Shown here in pieces: positions 44,925-55,155 of a stretch of 64,000 nt of DNA. Under the pieces are notes generated by a model that was given only the letters and a program-made list of their open reading frames with translations, did no database searches and was not told the DNA's origin. Each line of letters opens with the position of its first letter. Positions within the stretch are counted from its first letter, which is position 1. Origin of the DNA: Citrobacter freundii (GTDB lineage Bacteria > Pseudomonadota > Gammaproteobacteria > Enterobacterales > Enterobacteriaceae); assembly GCF_011077955.1 (NCBI RefSeq), contig NZ_JAALBX010000003.1, positions 248,001-312,000 of the forward strand, in the 5' to 3' direction. The position numbers were made by a program, and so were the translations under genes.

Positions 44925-46211
44925 ATGGACGCATTCGTTTTACTTTTTACCCTGGGTGTTTTACTGGCGGTCGGCATGCCAGTGGCGTTTGCCGTCGGCC
45001 TGAGCGCCGTTGTCGGCGCGTTATATATCGATTTACCCTTAGAAGCGTTGATGATTCAAATCACCAGCGGCGTGAATAAATTCAGCCTGCTTGCGATCCC
45101 GTTCTTTATCCTGGCGGGGGCCATTATGGCGGAGGGCGGTATTGCCCGGCGTCTGGTGAACTTCGCGTATATCTTCGTTGGGTTTATTCGCGGCGGGTTA
45201 TCGCTGGTCAACATCGTCGCCTCGACCTTTTTCGGCGCGATTTCCGGCTCTTCGGTGGCGGATACCGCGTCCATCGGTAGCGTAATGATCCCCGAAATGG
45301 AGAAAAAAGGTTATCCACGCGAGTACGCGGCGGCGGTGACTGCCAGCGGCTCAGTACAGGCCATTCTGATTCCACCCAGCCATAACTCGGTGATTTATTC
45401 GCTGGCGGCAGGCGGTACGGTGTCTATCGCTTCGCTGTTTATCGCAGGCGTATTACCCGGCTTGCTGCTGGGTATTAGCCTGATGGTGATGTGCATGGGT
45501 TTTGCCCATCGCCGCGGTTACCCGAAAGGCGAGCGTATTCCGTTTAAGCAGGCGCTGAAAATTTTCTTTGATGCGCTTTGGGGCCTGATGACGGTGGTCA
45601 TCATTATGGGCGGGATCCTGACCGGGGTATTTACCGCCACGGAATCAGCGGCGATCGCGTGCTTGTGGTCTTTCTTCGTTACCATGTTTATCTACCGTGA
45701 CTATAAATGGAGCGAGCTGCCGAAGCTGATGTTCCGCACGGTGAAAACGGTGACCATCGTGATGATTCTGATTGGTTTCGCGGCGGCGTTTGGCGCGGTG
45801 ATGACCTACATGCAATTGCCGATGCGTATTACCGAGTTCTTCACGTCGCTGTCGAATAACAAATACGTCATCCTGATGTACCTCAACATCATGTTACTAC
45901 TGGTGGGTACGCTGATGGATATGGCGCCGCTGATCCTTATCCTCACCCCGGTGCTGTTGCCGGTCACCAATATGCTGGGGATCCACCCGGTGCATTTTGG
46001 GATGATTATGATGGTGAACCTGGGCATTGGCCTGGTGACGCCGCCGGTGGGTTCAGTACTGTTCGTGGCGAGCGCCGTGAGTAAGCGCAAAATCGAGGAA
46101 GTGGTGCGTTCAATGCTGCCCTTCTATGCCATGTTACTGGTGGTACTGGGGCTTGTGACCTATGTTCCGGCGATATCGCTCTGGCTTCCAGGCGTGCTGG
46201 GCATGATGTAA
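44925..46211 (+). CDS. TRAP transporter large permease (DctM type)
   Basis: 428-residue sodium-coupled permease with about 11-13 helices. Family signatures: GSSVADTASIGSVMIPEMEKKGYPREYAAAVTASGSVQAILIPPSHNSVIYS and GGILTGVFTATESAAIACLWSFF. Start ATG 44925 (MDAFVLLFTLGVLL) has GGGGG upstream; the frame extends back into dctQ. Last gene of the operon, followed by a terminator. In K-12 this slot between tusA and zntA is empty. Confidence 0.92.
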   Translation: MDAFVLLFTLGVLLAVGMPVAFAVGLSAVVGALYIDLPLEALMIQITSGVNKFSLLAIPFFILAGAIMAEGGIARRLVNFAYIFVGFIRGGLSLVNIVASTFFGAISGSSVADTASIGSVMIPEMEKKGYPREYAAAVTASGSVQAILIPPSHNSVIYSLAAGGTVSIASLFIAGVLPGLLLGISLMVMCMGFAHRRGYPKGERIPFKQALKIFFDALWGLMTVVIIMGGILTGVFTATESAAIACLWSFFVTMFIYRDYKWSELPKLMFRTVKTVTIVMILIGFAAAFGAVMTYMQLPMRITEFFTSLSNNKYVILMYLNIMLLLVGTLMDMAPLILILTPVLLPVTNMLGIHPVHFGMIMMVNLGIGLVTPPVGSVLFVASAVSKRKIEEVVRSMLPFYAMLLVVLGLVTYVPAISLWLPGVLGMM

Positions 46212-46246
46212 CAGCGGCGAACACGTCGCGCATTTCGCTCACGACT

Positions 46247-46275
46247 GAGCCCGGCATTGGCCGGGCTCTTTTGTT
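46247..46275 (+). terminator. Terminator of the TRAP operon
   Basis: GAGCCCGGC-ATTG-GCCGGGCTC followed by TTTTGTTT; the run ends at the zntA stop codon. Confidence 0.92.
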
Positions 46276-48494
46276 TATTTCCTTGCCAAAAGCCGCAGCG
46301 CATTGGCGGTCACCAGCACCGTCGCGCCGGTATCGGCAAGCACCGCAAGCCACAGGCCAGTCAGACCAAGCAGCGTCGTAACCAGAAACAGTCCCTTTAA
46401 ACCCAGCGCGATGGCGATGTTTTGCCGAATATTGGCGTGGGTGGCGCGGGCCAGGCTAATCATGCCCGCAAGCTCAGTGAGACGGTTATGGGTGAGGGCG
46501 GCGTCGGCAGTTTCCAGCGCCACATCCGTACCGCTGCCCATGGCAATACCGATGGTTGCCGCTTTCATCGCCGGGGCATCGTTTATGCCATCGCCGATCA
46601 TGGCGAGCGGAGCCTGCTGATTAAGCCGGTTCACTTCCGCCACTTTGTCGGCAGGAAGCAGACCTGCCCGGAATGCCAGTCCCAGTTCACCCGCTATCGC
46701 TGCGGCGGCGCGCGGGTTATCTCCGGTGAGGATCACGCCCTGCACGCCGAGCTGCTTGAGTTGTTGAACCGCCTCAAGTGCATCCGAACGCAGCGTATCG
46801 CGCAGCGCCAGCGTGCCTAACAACTGATGGTTTCGCACCAGCGCCACCACCGTTTGCCCCTGCGCTTCCTGCTGTTCAATCGCAGTTTGTGTCGCGCTGT
46901 CGAGAATCCCTGCCGGGAGTTTATCCGGCGCGCTGAGCAGATAGCGTTCGCCTTCAATCGTCGCTTCGATGCCAGTGCCCGCGAGGGTGCGCTGGTTGTC
47001 GGCCACGGGCAGGGCAATCCCTGAACGGCTTGCCCGCTCGATAATCGCCCGCGCTAATGGATGGGTTGACCCTTGTTCAACCGCCGCGGCGAGGCGCAAT
47101 ACTGCGTTTTCATCAAGATTCGCGCCTGCCGACACCGCCGTGACCTGCGGTTTGCCCTGCGTCAGGGTGCCGGTTTTATCAAACGCCACTTGACGAATTT
47201 GGCCGAGCTGTTCAAGTGCCGCACCGCCTTTAATCAACGCGCCACGCCGGGCCGCCACAGCCAGGCCAGAGGTGATGGCCGCCGGTGTGGAGATAACCAA
47301 CGCGCACGGGCAGCCAATGAGTAATAACGTCAGCCCCTTATAAATCCACGGCAGCCATTGCGCGCCTGTTATCAGCGGGGGCAGCACGGCTACCAGCAGC
47401 GCGAACAGCATAATGGCGGGGGTATAAATGCGACTGAACCGGTCAATAAACCGCTCGACCGGCGCGCGGCGCTCTTCGGCTTCTTCAATCAACCGCAGGA
47501 TCCGGTCGATAGCGCTGTCTCCTGGCTCGGATATCACCTCAAACGTGACCAGACGATCCACGCTGGTGGCCCCGGCGGCGACGCTTTCGCCCTGGCTTCG
47601 CTCGACGGGCACCGATTCGCCGGTAAGCGCGCTTTCATCAAAACTTGCGAAAGGCGACAGCAATTTACCGTCTGCGGGTAGTCTGCCGCCTGCCGCGACT
47701 TCGATAACATCCCCCGGGCGTAATGCGCCTGGCGCGACCGTTTCGCGCTGATTGCCATTAAGACGAATGGCGGTTTCCGGCTTCAGCGCCATTAACGCGC
47801 TGACCCCTTGCCGCGCGCGGTTTGCCGCCCAGCCTTCCAGCCGTTCGCCGATCAAAAACAGCAACAGCACCATGGCGGCTTCGGCGGTCGCGCCGATAAA
47901 TAACGCGCCGATGGCGGCGATGCTCATTAAGGTTTCAATAGCGAAAGGATTGCCGCTGCGTATCAGCCGCATCGCCTGGCGGGCGATGGGCCACAGGCCG
48001 ACAAGCGTAGTGACAATAAACGCGATATTGCCCAGCGCAGGGTTAAATTGCGCCAGGCCCCAACTTATCGCTGTTAAGGCAATCAGGCCGATAAGCGTCA
48101 GGTTTTCACGCCAGGCGAAAGGGCTTACCGCCGGTAACGGCGCTGCGCTGTCAGATAAGGTATATCCCGCGTCGCGAATGGCTTTTTCAACCTGCGCGCG
48201 GATATCATCGGTTGCATCCACCAGCAGCTTTTCAGTGGCGAACACCACCTGCGCCAGGCTGACGCCATCAACCTGCCGGGCCGCGTTTTCTACCTTGCGG
48301 GCGCAGGCTGCGCAGTCCATGCCTTGTACGTGCCAGCTATAGCGCTGCGTGGCATCCGTTGGCGCAACGACGGGTTGCGGTTCGGGCTGGCAGCATGACG
48401 CCTCGGTGCAGCAGTCGTTTTTTGGGGCGAGCGGCTTAAGCTTTAGCGTCCCAAACTGGGGGACAGATTTGCCAGTGGGCGTAGGGGTCGTCAT
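46275..48494 (-). CDS. zntA: Zn(II)/Cd(II)/Pb(II)-exporting P1B-type ATPase ZntA
   Basis: 739 residues. N-terminal Cys-rich segment (NDCCTEASCC) and a heavy-metal domain with GMDCAACARK, eight membrane helices, the transport motif GCPCALVIS, phosphorylation motif DKTGTLTQG and hinge GDGINDAP. All match E. coli ZntA. Pumps Zn, Cd and Pb into the periplasm. ATG 48494 follows GGAGGA; the open frame upstream runs into the ZntR-controlled promoter and cannot be coding. Confidence 0.97.
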   Translation of the reverse strand: MTTPTPTGKSVPQFGTLKLKPLAPKNDCCTEASCCQPEPQPVVAPTDATQRYSWHVQGMDCAACARKVENAARQVDGVSLAQVVFATEKLLVDATDDIRAQVEKAIRDAGYTLSDSAAPLPAVSPFAWRENLTLIGLIALTAISWGLAQFNPALGNIAFIVTTLVGLWPIARQAMRLIRSGNPFAIETLMSIAAIGALFIGATAEAAMVLLLFLIGERLEGWAANRARQGVSALMALKPETAIRLNGNQRETVAPGALRPGDVIEVAAGGRLPADGKLLSPFASFDESALTGESVPVERSQGESVAAGATSVDRLVTFEVISEPGDSAIDRILRLIEEAEERRAPVERFIDRFSRIYTPAIMLFALLVAVLPPLITGAQWLPWIYKGLTLLLIGCPCALVISTPAAITSGLAVAARRGALIKGGAALEQLGQIRQVAFDKTGTLTQGKPQVTAVSAGANLDENAVLRLAAAVEQGSTHPLARAIIERASRSGIALPVADNQRTLAGTGIEATIEGERYLLSAPDKLPAGILDSATQTAIEQQEAQGQTVVALVRNHQLLGTLALRDTLRSDALEAVQQLKQLGVQGVILTGDNPRAAAAIAGELGLAFRAGLLPADKVAEVNRLNQQAPLAMIGDGINDAPAMKAATIGIAMGSGTDVALETADAALTHNRLTELAGMISLARATHANIRQNIAIALGLKGLFLVTTLLGLTGLWLAVLADTGATVLVTANALRLLARK

Positions 48495-48531
48495 GGCATC
48501 CTCCGGTAACGATAAATTTCTCATTACCGGA

Positions 48532-48563
48532 AGGGTACACTCTGGAGTGCACTCCAGAGTCAA
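48532..48563 (-). promoter_or_regulatory. ZntR-controlled zntA promoter
   Basis: On the minus strand -35 TTGACT (48563-48558) and -10 TACCCT (48537-48532) are separated by 20 bp, the over-long spacer typical of MerR-family promoters. A perfect 22-bp palindrome (48539-48560, core CTGGAGTGCACTCCAG) fills the spacer, matching the E. coli ZntR operator apart from the centre. Confidence 0.95.
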
Positions 48564-48589
48564 GCCATTGCGTCGCTTTTCGCTAAATT

Positions 48590-49216
48590 TTACAGATACA
48601 GCGAACGGACAATCAGGAAGTGACCGGCAAAATAGCAGGCTGATGCAATGGCGTTATCTGCCGTAAAGCGTTTGCGGTAGTGACTGCCCAGCCATACCAC
48701 GTTGCTTAACAGAAGCAGCGCCGCGCCTACAAACGCCGAGAGGCTGGTGTCGGTGGGACGGAATAACCACAATTCGCACGCAAGCCAGACCATCACCAGC
48801 GTCATGCCAATGAAGGTACATATCGGCCAGCGCAACTCTTCAAGACGCGTCCAGATAACGGCAATCAGCGCGCCGCCGATAACCAGCAAGGCCAGCGGTA
48901 GCGGCCAGAAGAACGACAGCGTCATTTGGCTGGCAAAATAGATGGTGTACAGCAGATGAGAAAGGAAAAACGCGCCGATGGCGTACAGCATCCGCTCACG
49001 AGAAAGTAGAGTTAGCGCATCACCCACAAGGGTAGCCAACAGTCCGGCGACGACCAGATAACCCAGCGCCTCAAACATCGGCGCTTGCCAGGCCAGCAGA
49101 AGTAATAACAGCAGCGTAACCGGCTTAAAGACCCAGCGTTGCCAGGCGGGGCCGCGATAAGAGGCGTCCACATATAGCCAGGCGGAAAAACAGACAGCAA
49201 TAAACGACCAAAGCAT
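48590..49216 (-). CDS. yhhN: TMEM86/YhhN-family membrane protein
   Basis: 208-residue integral membrane protein with about seven or eight helices, nearly colinear with E. coli YhhN ([34 protein letters not shown]-terminal [15 protein letters not shown]). The TMEM86 family includes lysoplasmalogenases in animals; the bacterial function is not settled. ATG 49216 ([11 protein letters not shown]) agrees with E. coli. Adjacent to the zntA promoter. Confidence 0.93.
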   Translation of the reverse strand: MLWSFIAVCFSAWLYVDASYRGPAWQRWVFKPVTLLLLLLLAWQAPMFEALGYLVVAGLLATLVGDALTLLSRERMLYAIGAFFLSHLLYTIYFASQMTLSFFWPLPLALLVIGGALIAVIWTRLEELRWPICTFIGMTLVMVWLACELWLFRPTDTSLSAFVGAALLLLSNVVWLGSHYRKRFTADNAIASACYFAGHFLIVRSLYL

Positions 49217-49357
49217 GATAAGTCCCTGATTCAATTATTGTAACGTGCACCCGTTGTGCACGGCTCTATCTTTCAGTCTAGTGTCCCCTCGGGGCTGATG
49301 ACAATGCTTATCGGGCCAGAGTATTCTAAAAAACGCGTTAACGACGAGAACCGAATA

Positions 49358-49723
49358 ATGAATAAAATGCCACTTTTCCTGATAGTAATCATCGCGATAA
49401 TCGTCATTGCCGTCGCTTTTCGCGTGGTGCAACAACGCCGGGAAAACGCCCGTAATGACGCCGCGCCTGTTGTACAAAAGCAGGTTGAAGTGACCCGTAA
49501 ACGCGAAAAACCGGCCAATGACCGCCGCTCGCGCCAGCGAGAGGTGACGCCTGCGGGCGATATGATGCGTTATGAAGCCAGTTTTAAGCCGCGCCAGGGC
49601 GGGCTGGAGATGACGTTCCGACTGGAGGCGGTTGATTATCACCGGCTATCGGTGGGTGAAACAGGGGTGCTTTATAGTCAGGGAACGCGATTTGTGAAGT
49701 TCGAACCGCAGGCGCAACCCTGA
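49358..49723 (+). CDS. yhhM: DUF2500 protein YhhM
   Basis: 121 residues: one N-terminal membrane helix (PLFLIVIIAIIVIAVAF) and a small soluble domain with KREKPANDRRSRQREVTPAGDMMRYEASFKP and LSVGETGVLYSQGTRFVKF, matching E. coli YhhM. Function unknown. The start at 49358 is used; the longer frame upstream overlaps the yhhN promoter region. Confidence 0.9.
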   Translation: MNKMPLFLIVIIAIIVIAVAFRVVQQRRENARNDAAPVVQKQVEVTRKREKPANDRRSRQREVTPAGDMMRYEASFKPRQGGLEMTFRLEAVDYHRLSVGETGVLYSQGTRFVKFEPQAQP

Positions 49724-49740
49724 GCGCGCCTGCGCCGTTA

Positions 49741-50013
49741 TTACTTTTTCAACGTCTGCTTTTTTTGCCAGGCTAACAGTTCAAATACCCCAAACACGAA
49801 AATGCGGATCTTTTCCGGTTTGCTCATCGGCGGCGCGTCTTTAGGCTGGGTGGCCTTAAGCATCGCCAGTTGCAAGCCGTGCATCAACACCATGAATATC
49901 AGCGCCACGTTGACGAAGATATTGAGCGGGCGCGGGAAAGGTTGAATGAGATTGAGGATCAAAAACCCCCACACGCACAGCATTAACAGCCGTCCCAGGT
50001 TAATCAGCATCAT
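49741..50013 (-). CDS. yhhL: DUF1145 membrane protein YhhL
   Basis: 90-residue protein with two membrane helices (LLMLCVWGFLILNLI and IFVNVALIFMVLMHGLQLAML) and a basic C-terminus, as in E. coli YhhL. Function unknown. Overlaps the rsmD 3' end by 14 bp and is translated from the same message. Confidence 0.9.
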   Translation of the reverse strand: MMLINLGRLLMLCVWGFLILNLIQPFPRPLNIFVNVALIFMVLMHGLQLAMLKATQPKDAPPMSKPEKIRIFVFGVFELLAWQKKQTLKK

Positions 50014-50596
50014 CCGCTCCTTGCGTTGTGCGTAAGTAAAGGCGATAGGCTACCTGGCCTGCCACTTTTTCCCGGTGTAAATGCCAGCTTACCGGAACCG
50101 GCGGCATACCGTTTTCCACTTCGCTTTCAACATAAATTAAGGCGTCGTCAGCGAGCCAGCCATTTTTCTCCAACAGATTCAAGGTGTCGTCCAGCAGGCC
50201 TTTGCGAAACGGCGGATCGACAAACACAATGTCATGCGGCGTACCCGTTTGATTAAGGTAGTTCAGGGTATTGGTATTAACCACCTTACCGTTGGCGGCT
50301 TTCAGGGTGGCGAGATTTTTCTGCAACTGCTGCGCTACCGGGCGCTCCATCTCCAGAAGCGTGGCGTTGGCGGCATAACGGGACAGCGATTCAAGACCTA
50401 ACGCGCCGCTCCCGGCGAAGCAGTCGAGGCAGCGTGCGTCCACCATGTGCGGAGCAAGCCAGTTGAACAGCGTTTCGCGCACCCTGTCGGTGGTCGGGCG
50501 CAGGCCGGGGCTGTCTGTGACCGGTAATTTTCGGCCTCGCCATTGGCCGCCAATAATACGTATCTGGCCGCTGCCAGAGGAACTGGGTTTCTTCAT
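50000..50596 (-). CDS. rsmD: 16S rRNA m2G966 methyltransferase RsmD
   Basis: 198 residues. SAM-binding DCFAGSGALGLESLSRYA and catalytic FVDPPFRKG, with N-terminal RIIGGQWRGRKLPV; matches E. coli RsmD, which methylates G966 of 16S rRNA. ATG 50596 (MKKPSSSG) is used in preference to the GTG at 50605. Divergent from ftsY. Confidence 0.95.
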   Translation of the reverse strand: MKKPSSSGSGQIRIIGGQWRGRKLPVTDSPGLRPTTDRVRETLFNWLAPHMVDARCLDCFAGSGALGLESLSRYAANATLLEMERPVAQQLQKNLATLKAANGKVVNTNTLNYLNQTGTPHDIVFVDPPFRKGLLDDTLNLLEKNGWLADDALIYVESEVENGMPPVPVSWHLHREKVAGQVAYRLYLRTTQGADDAD

Positions 50597-50789
50597 GCTG
50601 TTCACTGCGCTTAATCATTTGGCCTGCTATTCTAGCGGCGCAGGCCGCCTCGCGAAACCTCAATCCGTCGGCGTGATGCGCTGACGGGAAAGTGATAGAA
50701 TAACGTATTCATTCGTAAAAAATTTAGCGTCCGCGACGTGATTGCGCGGGAACGCTGCCAGGATTCAACCGCAAGGGGTGTAGTCGCCA

Positions 50790-52307
50790 ATGGCAAAAGA
50801 TAAGAAACGGGGCTTTTTTTCCTGGCTGGGTTTTGGCCAAAAAGAGCAGGAACCGGAAGTTGAACAGCAGCAGGTAACGGAACAAGACGTTCAGAATCAG
50901 GTAACTGAGCTGCCGCAGGATGCTGTCGAACAGCCGGGCGTTGAAACGCCTGTGGCCGACATTGACGCTCCGGCCCCCCATACGCTGGAAGCGTCGCAGG
51001 ATTTTGCCGAACAGGTTGTTGAAATCAGCGAGCAGCAGGTGGCGAGCGCGCAAACCGTAACGGTTGAGCCGCAGCCCGTTGCCGATGATGTAGCCGTTCG
51101 CACTGAGCAAGAAACGGCAGAAACTGCGCTGGATGAGCCAGTGCAGCCGGATGAAACCGTTATTGAGCGCGAAACGCTGCCGCTGCCGGAAGACGTGGCT
51201 GCCGTAGAAATCGAGCCGGAAGAGTGGCAGGTTGAACACGAGCCGTTGCCAGAAGACGTGGCGGAAATCAACGACGAAGAGCTGGAAGCGCAGGCGCTGG
51301 CGGCAAGCCAGGACGCAGAAGAAATCGTTCATGATGTGACGCCAGCACAGGCTGACGTCGCGATGCCGCTCCAGGAAAAGCCGACCAAAGAAGGGTTCTT
51401 CGCCCGCCTTAAACGCAGCCTGATTAAAACCAAAGAAAATCTCGGTTCCGGATTTATCAGTCTGTTCCGGGGCAAAAAAATCGATGATGATCTGTTTGAG
51501 GAGCTGGAAGAGCAGCTTCTTATCGCCGATGTCGGTGTGGAAACCACCCGCAAAATCATCGCCAGTCTCACCGAAGGGGCAAGCCGCAAGCAATTGCGTG
51601 ACGCAGAAGCGCTTTACGGCCTGCTGAAAGATGAGATGGGCGAGATTCTGGCGAAAGTGGACGAGCCGCTGAATATCGAAGGCAAAACACCATTCGTTAT
51701 TTTAATGGTCGGTGTGAACGGCGTAGGTAAAACGACGACAATCGGCAAGCTGGCGCGCCAGTTCGAACAGCAAGGCAAATCCGTGATGCTGGCGGCAGGG
51801 GACACTTTCCGTGCGGCGGCGGTTGAGCAACTCCAGGTATGGGGCCAGCGTAACAACATTCCGGTGGTCGCGCAGCATACCGGCGCGGATTCCGCTTCGG
51901 TTATTTTCGATGCGATTCAGGCCGCGAAAGCGCGCCATATTGATGTATTAATTGCAGATACCGCAGGCCGTTTGCAGAACAAATCGCATCTGATGGAAGA
52001 GCTGAAGAAAATCGTGCGGGTGATGAAAAAGCTCGACGAAGATGCGCCGCATGAGATTATGCTCACGCTGGACGCCAGCACCGGGCAGAATGCCATCAGC
52101 CAGGCCAAACTGTTTAATGAGGCGGTAGGCCTGACGGGCATTACGCTGACGAAACTGGACGGCACTGCTAAAGGGGGCGTTATTTTCTCCGTCGCGGACC
52201 AGTTCGGGATCCCAATTCGCTATATCGGCGTTGGCGAACAAATTTCAGATTTGCGCCCGTTTAATGCGGGTGACTTTATTGAGGCACTTTTTGCCCGAGA
52301 GGATTAA
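50790..52307 (+). CDS. ftsY: Signal recognition particle receptor FtsY
   Basis: 505 residues. Basic N-terminal membrane-targeting stretch (MAKDKKRGFFSWLGFGQK), a long acidic Glu/Val/Gln-rich A domain to about residue 200, then the NG GTPase domain: P-loop GVNGVGKTTTIGKLA, DTFRAAAVEQL, DTAGRLQNK and TKLDGTAKGG. Docks SRP-ribosome complexes at the inner membrane. First gene of the ftsYEX operon; 2 bp before ftsE. Confidence 0.97.
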   Translation: MAKDKKRGFFSWLGFGQKEQEPEVEQQQVTEQDVQNQVTELPQDAVEQPGVETPVADIDAPAPHTLEASQDFAEQVVEISEQQVASAQTVTVEPQPVADDVAVRTEQETAETALDEPVQPDETVIERETLPLPEDVAAVEIEPEEWQVEHEPLPEDVAEINDEELEAQALAASQDAEEIVHDVTPAQADVAMPLQEKPTKEGFFARLKRSLIKTKENLGSGFISLFRGKKIDDDLFEELEEQLLIADVGVETTRKIIASLTEGASRKQLRDAEALYGLLKDEMGEILAKVDEPLNIEGKTPFVILMVGVNGVGKTTTIGKLARQFEQQGKSVMLAAGDTFRAAAVEQLQVWGQRNNIPVVAQHTGADSASVIFDAIQAAKARHIDVLIADTAGRLQNKSHLMEELKKIVRVMKKLDEDAPHEIMLTLDASTGQNAISQAKLFNEAVGLTGITLTKLDGTAKGGVIFSVADQFGIPIRYIGVGEQISDLRPFNAGDFIEALFARED

Positions 52308-52309
52308 CA

Positions 52310-52978
52310 ATGATTCGCTTTGAACAGGTCAGCAAAGCCTATCTTGGTGGGAGACAGGCTCTGCAAGGGGTGACCTTTCACCTGCAACCTGGCGAGATGG
52401 CGTTTCTTACCGGCCATTCTGGTGCCGGTAAGAGTACGTTGCTTAAGCTTATCTGCGGCATAGAACGGCCCAGCGCCGGTAAGATTTTCTTTGCCGGCCA
52501 TGAGATCAGCCGCCTTAAAAGTCGTGAAGTACCGTTTCTGCGCCGCCAGATTGGGATGATTTTTCAGGATCACCATTTGCTGATGGACAGAACCGTGTTC
52601 GATAACGTGGCTATCCCGCTGATTATCGCCGGCGCCAGCAGTGAAGATATCCGCCGTCGCGTCAGCGCCGCGCTGGATAAAGTCGGCCTGCTCGATAAAG
52701 CGAAAAGCTTCCCTATTCAGCTTTCTGGCGGTGAACAGCAGCGCGTGGGCATTGCTCGCGCCGTGGTGAATAAACCCGCGGTATTACTGGCAGACGAACC
52801 GACCGGTAACCTGGATGAGGCGCTGTCGGAAGGGATTTTGCGCCTGTTTGAAGAGTTCAACCGCGTGGGCGTAACCGTATTGATGGCCACGCATGACATG
52901 GGGCTGATTTCCCGTCGTCATTATCCAATGTTGACCCTGAGTGATGGTCATTTGCATGGAGGCCGACCCGGTGAATAA
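52310..52978 (+). CDS. ftsE: Cell-division ABC ATPase FtsE
   Basis: 222 residues with Walker [11 protein letters not shown], signature [14 protein letters not shown] and Walker [13 protein letters not shown]. With FtsX it drives septal peptidoglycan hydrolysis through EnvC. Ends overlapping the ftsX start by 8 bp. Confidence 0.97.
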   Translation: MIRFEQVSKAYLGGRQALQGVTFHLQPGEMAFLTGHSGAGKSTLLKLICGIERPSAGKIFFAGHEISRLKSREVPFLRRQIGMIFQDHHLLMDRTVFDNVAIPLIIAGASSEDIRRRVSAALDKVGLLDKAKSFPIQLSGGEQQRVGIARAVVNKPAVLLADEPTGNLDEALSEGILRLFEEFNRVGVTVLMATHDMGLISRRHYPMLTLSDGHLHGGRPGE

Positions 52979-54026
52979 ACGCGATGCGCTAAATGAAATG
53001 CGGCGCTTTGGTAATAAGCTTAGCGGTTTTACCCGCCAGAAAATGGGCGCAGACAATGGCCGTCAGGCGCCTAAACGCGCTAAAGGCCAGCCGCCCAAGG
53101 CAAAATCCCGCAAAGGCGGCGTGAATGAGCAATTCCGCTATGCCTGGAACGGCGCGCTTCAGGATCTGAAAAGCAAACCGTTCGCGACCTTCTTAACCGT
53201 GATGGTTATCGCCATCTCGCTGACGCTGCCAAGCGTTTGCTACATGGTTTATAAGAACGTTAATCAAGCGGCGACGCAGTACTACCCATCGCCGCAGATA
53301 ACCGTTTATCTCGATAAAACGCTCGATGACGATACGGCCCAGCAGGTGGTCGGCCAGCTTCAGGCCGAGCAGGGCGTTGAAAAGGTGAATTATCTGTCGC
53401 GGGAAGAGGCGTTGGGTGAATTCAGGAACTGGTCCGGCTTCGGCGGGGCGCTGGATATGCTTGAAGAAAACCCGCTGCCTGCGGTAGCGGTCGTTATCCC
53501 TAAACTCGATTTTCAGGGCACTGAAGCGCTTAACACCCTGCGCGATCGCGTTGCGCGCGTGCATGGCGTTGATGAAGTGCGTATGGACGATAGCTGGTTT
53601 GCGCGTCTTGCGGCCTTAACCGGGCTGGTAGGGCGAGTGGCGGCGATGATTGGTATTTTGATGGTGGCTGCGGTATTCCTGGTCATTGGCAACAGCGTGC
53701 GGTTAAGCATTTTTGCCCGTCGCGATACCATAAACGTGCAGAAACTCATCGGCGCGACCGACGGATTTATCCTGCGACCGTTTCTCTATGGCGGGGCATT
53801 ACTGGGTTTTAGCGGCGCATTTTTGTCACTGATTCTTTCAGAAATTTTGGTGATGCGACTCTCTTCTGCGGTGACCGACGTGGCGCGCGTATTTGGCACT
53901 TCCTTTGATCTCAATGGGTTATCCTTTGATGAGTGCCTGTTGATGCTATTGGTGTGCTCCATGATAGGCTGGTTGGCCGCCTGGCTTGCCACCGTGCAAC
54001 ATTTACGTCACTTTACCCCTGATTAA
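52971..54026 (+). CDS. ftsX: Cell-division ABC permease FtsX
   Basis: 351 residues, four membrane helices with a large periplasmic loop after the first (residues ~100-215) that binds EnvC. Central and C-terminal parts are almost identical to E. coli ([47 protein letters not shown]). GTG 52971 is selected because GGAGG lies 8 bp upstream and the product then begins MNKRDAL as in E. coli; an ATG at 52956 is less likely. Confidence 0.94.
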   Translation: MNKRDALNEMRRFGNKLSGFTRQKMGADNGRQAPKRAKGQPPKAKSRKGGVNEQFRYAWNGALQDLKSKPFATFLTVMVIAISLTLPSVCYMVYKNVNQAATQYYPSPQITVYLDKTLDDDTAQQVVGQLQAEQGVEKVNYLSREEALGEFRNWSGFGGALDMLEENPLPAVAVVIPKLDFQGTEALNTLRDRVARVHGVDEVRMDDSWFARLAALTGLVGRVAAMIGILMVAAVFLVIGNSVRLSIFARRDTINVQKLIGATDGFILRPFLYGGALLGFSGAFLSLILSEILVMRLSSAVTDVARVFGTSFDLNGLSFDECLLMLLVCSMIGWLAAWLATVQHLRHFTPD

Positions 54027-54151
54027 AAAAAGTTTGATATACTTTCCTCCTGCTACGAGTTCCCGTCCGCAGGGGGAAGTATTCATTTACCCTGCCACGC
54101 TTTTTCATAGCGTTGTCACACTCTGTGTGTAAACTATTCACAATCCAGCAT

Positions 54152-54179
54152 GGAACTTGTGGATAAACTCACTGTCTTA
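54152..54179 (+). promoter_or_regulatory. Sigma-E-type rpoH promoter overlapping a DnaA box
   Basis: GGAACTT (54152-54158) and TCTTA (54175-54179) with 16-bp spacing match the sigma-E consensus and the position of E. coli rpoH P3. TTGTGGATAA (54158-54167) is a perfect DnaA box in reverse; DnaA is known to act at E. coli rpoH promoters. Confidence 0.75.
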
Positions 54180-54280
54180 CAAAAGAGTGGATGATATTCT
54201 CGTTGCTCATAAGAACTGGCCCGTTTGTTGCCTGATGGGGATAACGCCCGGCCAGTACGAAAATGATTGAGAGGATTTGA

Positions 54281-55138
54281 ATGACCAAAGAAATGCAAAC
54301 TTTAGCGCTCGCTCCGGTAGGCAACCTGGAATCGTATATCCGGGCCGCCAACACTTGGCCGATGTTATCGGCTGAGGAAGAACGGACACTTGCTGAAAAG
54401 CTGCATTACCAGGGCGATCTGGAAGCAGCGAAAAAGCTGATCCTGTCTCACCTGCGATTTGTTGTTCATATCGCTCGTAACTACGCGGGCTATGGCCTGC
54501 CGCAGGCGGATCTGATTCAGGAAGGTAACATCGGCCTGATGAAAGCGGTGCGCCGCTTTAACCCGGAAGTGGGCGTGCGTCTGGTGTCTTTCGCGGTACA
54601 CTGGATTAAAGCGGAAATTCACGAATACGTGCTGCGTAACTGGCGTATCGTGAAAGTGGCTACCACCAAAGCTCAGCGTAAACTGTTCTTTAACCTGCGT
54701 AAAACCAAGCAGCGTCTGGGCTGGTTTAATCAGGATGAAGTGGAAATGGTGGCGCGCGAGCTGGGTGTGACCAGTAAAGACGTGCGTGAAATGGAGTCGC
54801 GTATGGCGGCCCAGGACATGACGTTTGATATGTCGTCTGACGACGATGCATCGGACGGGCAGCCAATGGCCCCGGTCCTCTATCTGCAGGATAAATCCTC
54901 AAACTTTGCCGATGGCATTGAGGACGATAACTGGGAAGAGCACGCGGCGGATAAACTGTCTGATGCGATGCTGGGTCTGGACGAGCGCAGCCAGCAAATC
55001 ATCCGCGCCCGTTGGCTGGATGAAGACAGCAAAACGACATTGCAGGAACTGGCCGACCGTTATGGCGTCTCCGCCGAACGTGTGCGTCAGCTTGAAAAGA
55101 ATGCAATGAAGAAACTGCGCGCCGCAATCGAAGCCTGA
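54281..55138 (+). CDS. rpoH: Heat-shock sigma factor RpoH (sigma-32)
   Basis: 285 residues: region 1.2 at the N-terminus, region 2 core-binding and -10 recognition ([61 protein letters not shown]), the RpoH box [15 protein letters not shown], and region 4 helix-turn-helix [29 protein letters not shown]. Directs heat-shock transcription. In E. coli the start region and first 200 or so bases of the message fold into a thermosensor; the coding sequence is conserved here but I did not fold it. Terminator follows. Confidence 0.98.
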   Translation: MTKEMQTLALAPVGNLESYIRAANTWPMLSAEEERTLAEKLHYQGDLEAAKKLILSHLRFVVHIARNYAGYGLPQADLIQEGNIGLMKAVRRFNPEVGVRLVSFAVHWIKAEIHEYVLRNWRIVKVATTKAQRKLFFNLRKTKQRLGWFNQDEVEMVARELGVTSKDVREMESRMAAQDMTFDMSSDDDASDGQPMAPVLYLQDKSSNFADGIEDDNWEEHAADKLSDAMLGLDERSQQIIRARWLDEDSKTTLQELADRYGVSAERVRQLEKNAMKKLRAAIEA

Positions 55139-55155
55139 TAATCGCCTGGCGATAG

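Noticed and set aside
50724-51593. 289-codon minus-strand frame opposite ftsY
   Set aside because: Shadow of the Glu/Gln-rich FtsY A domain; low-complexity Phe/Arg product.
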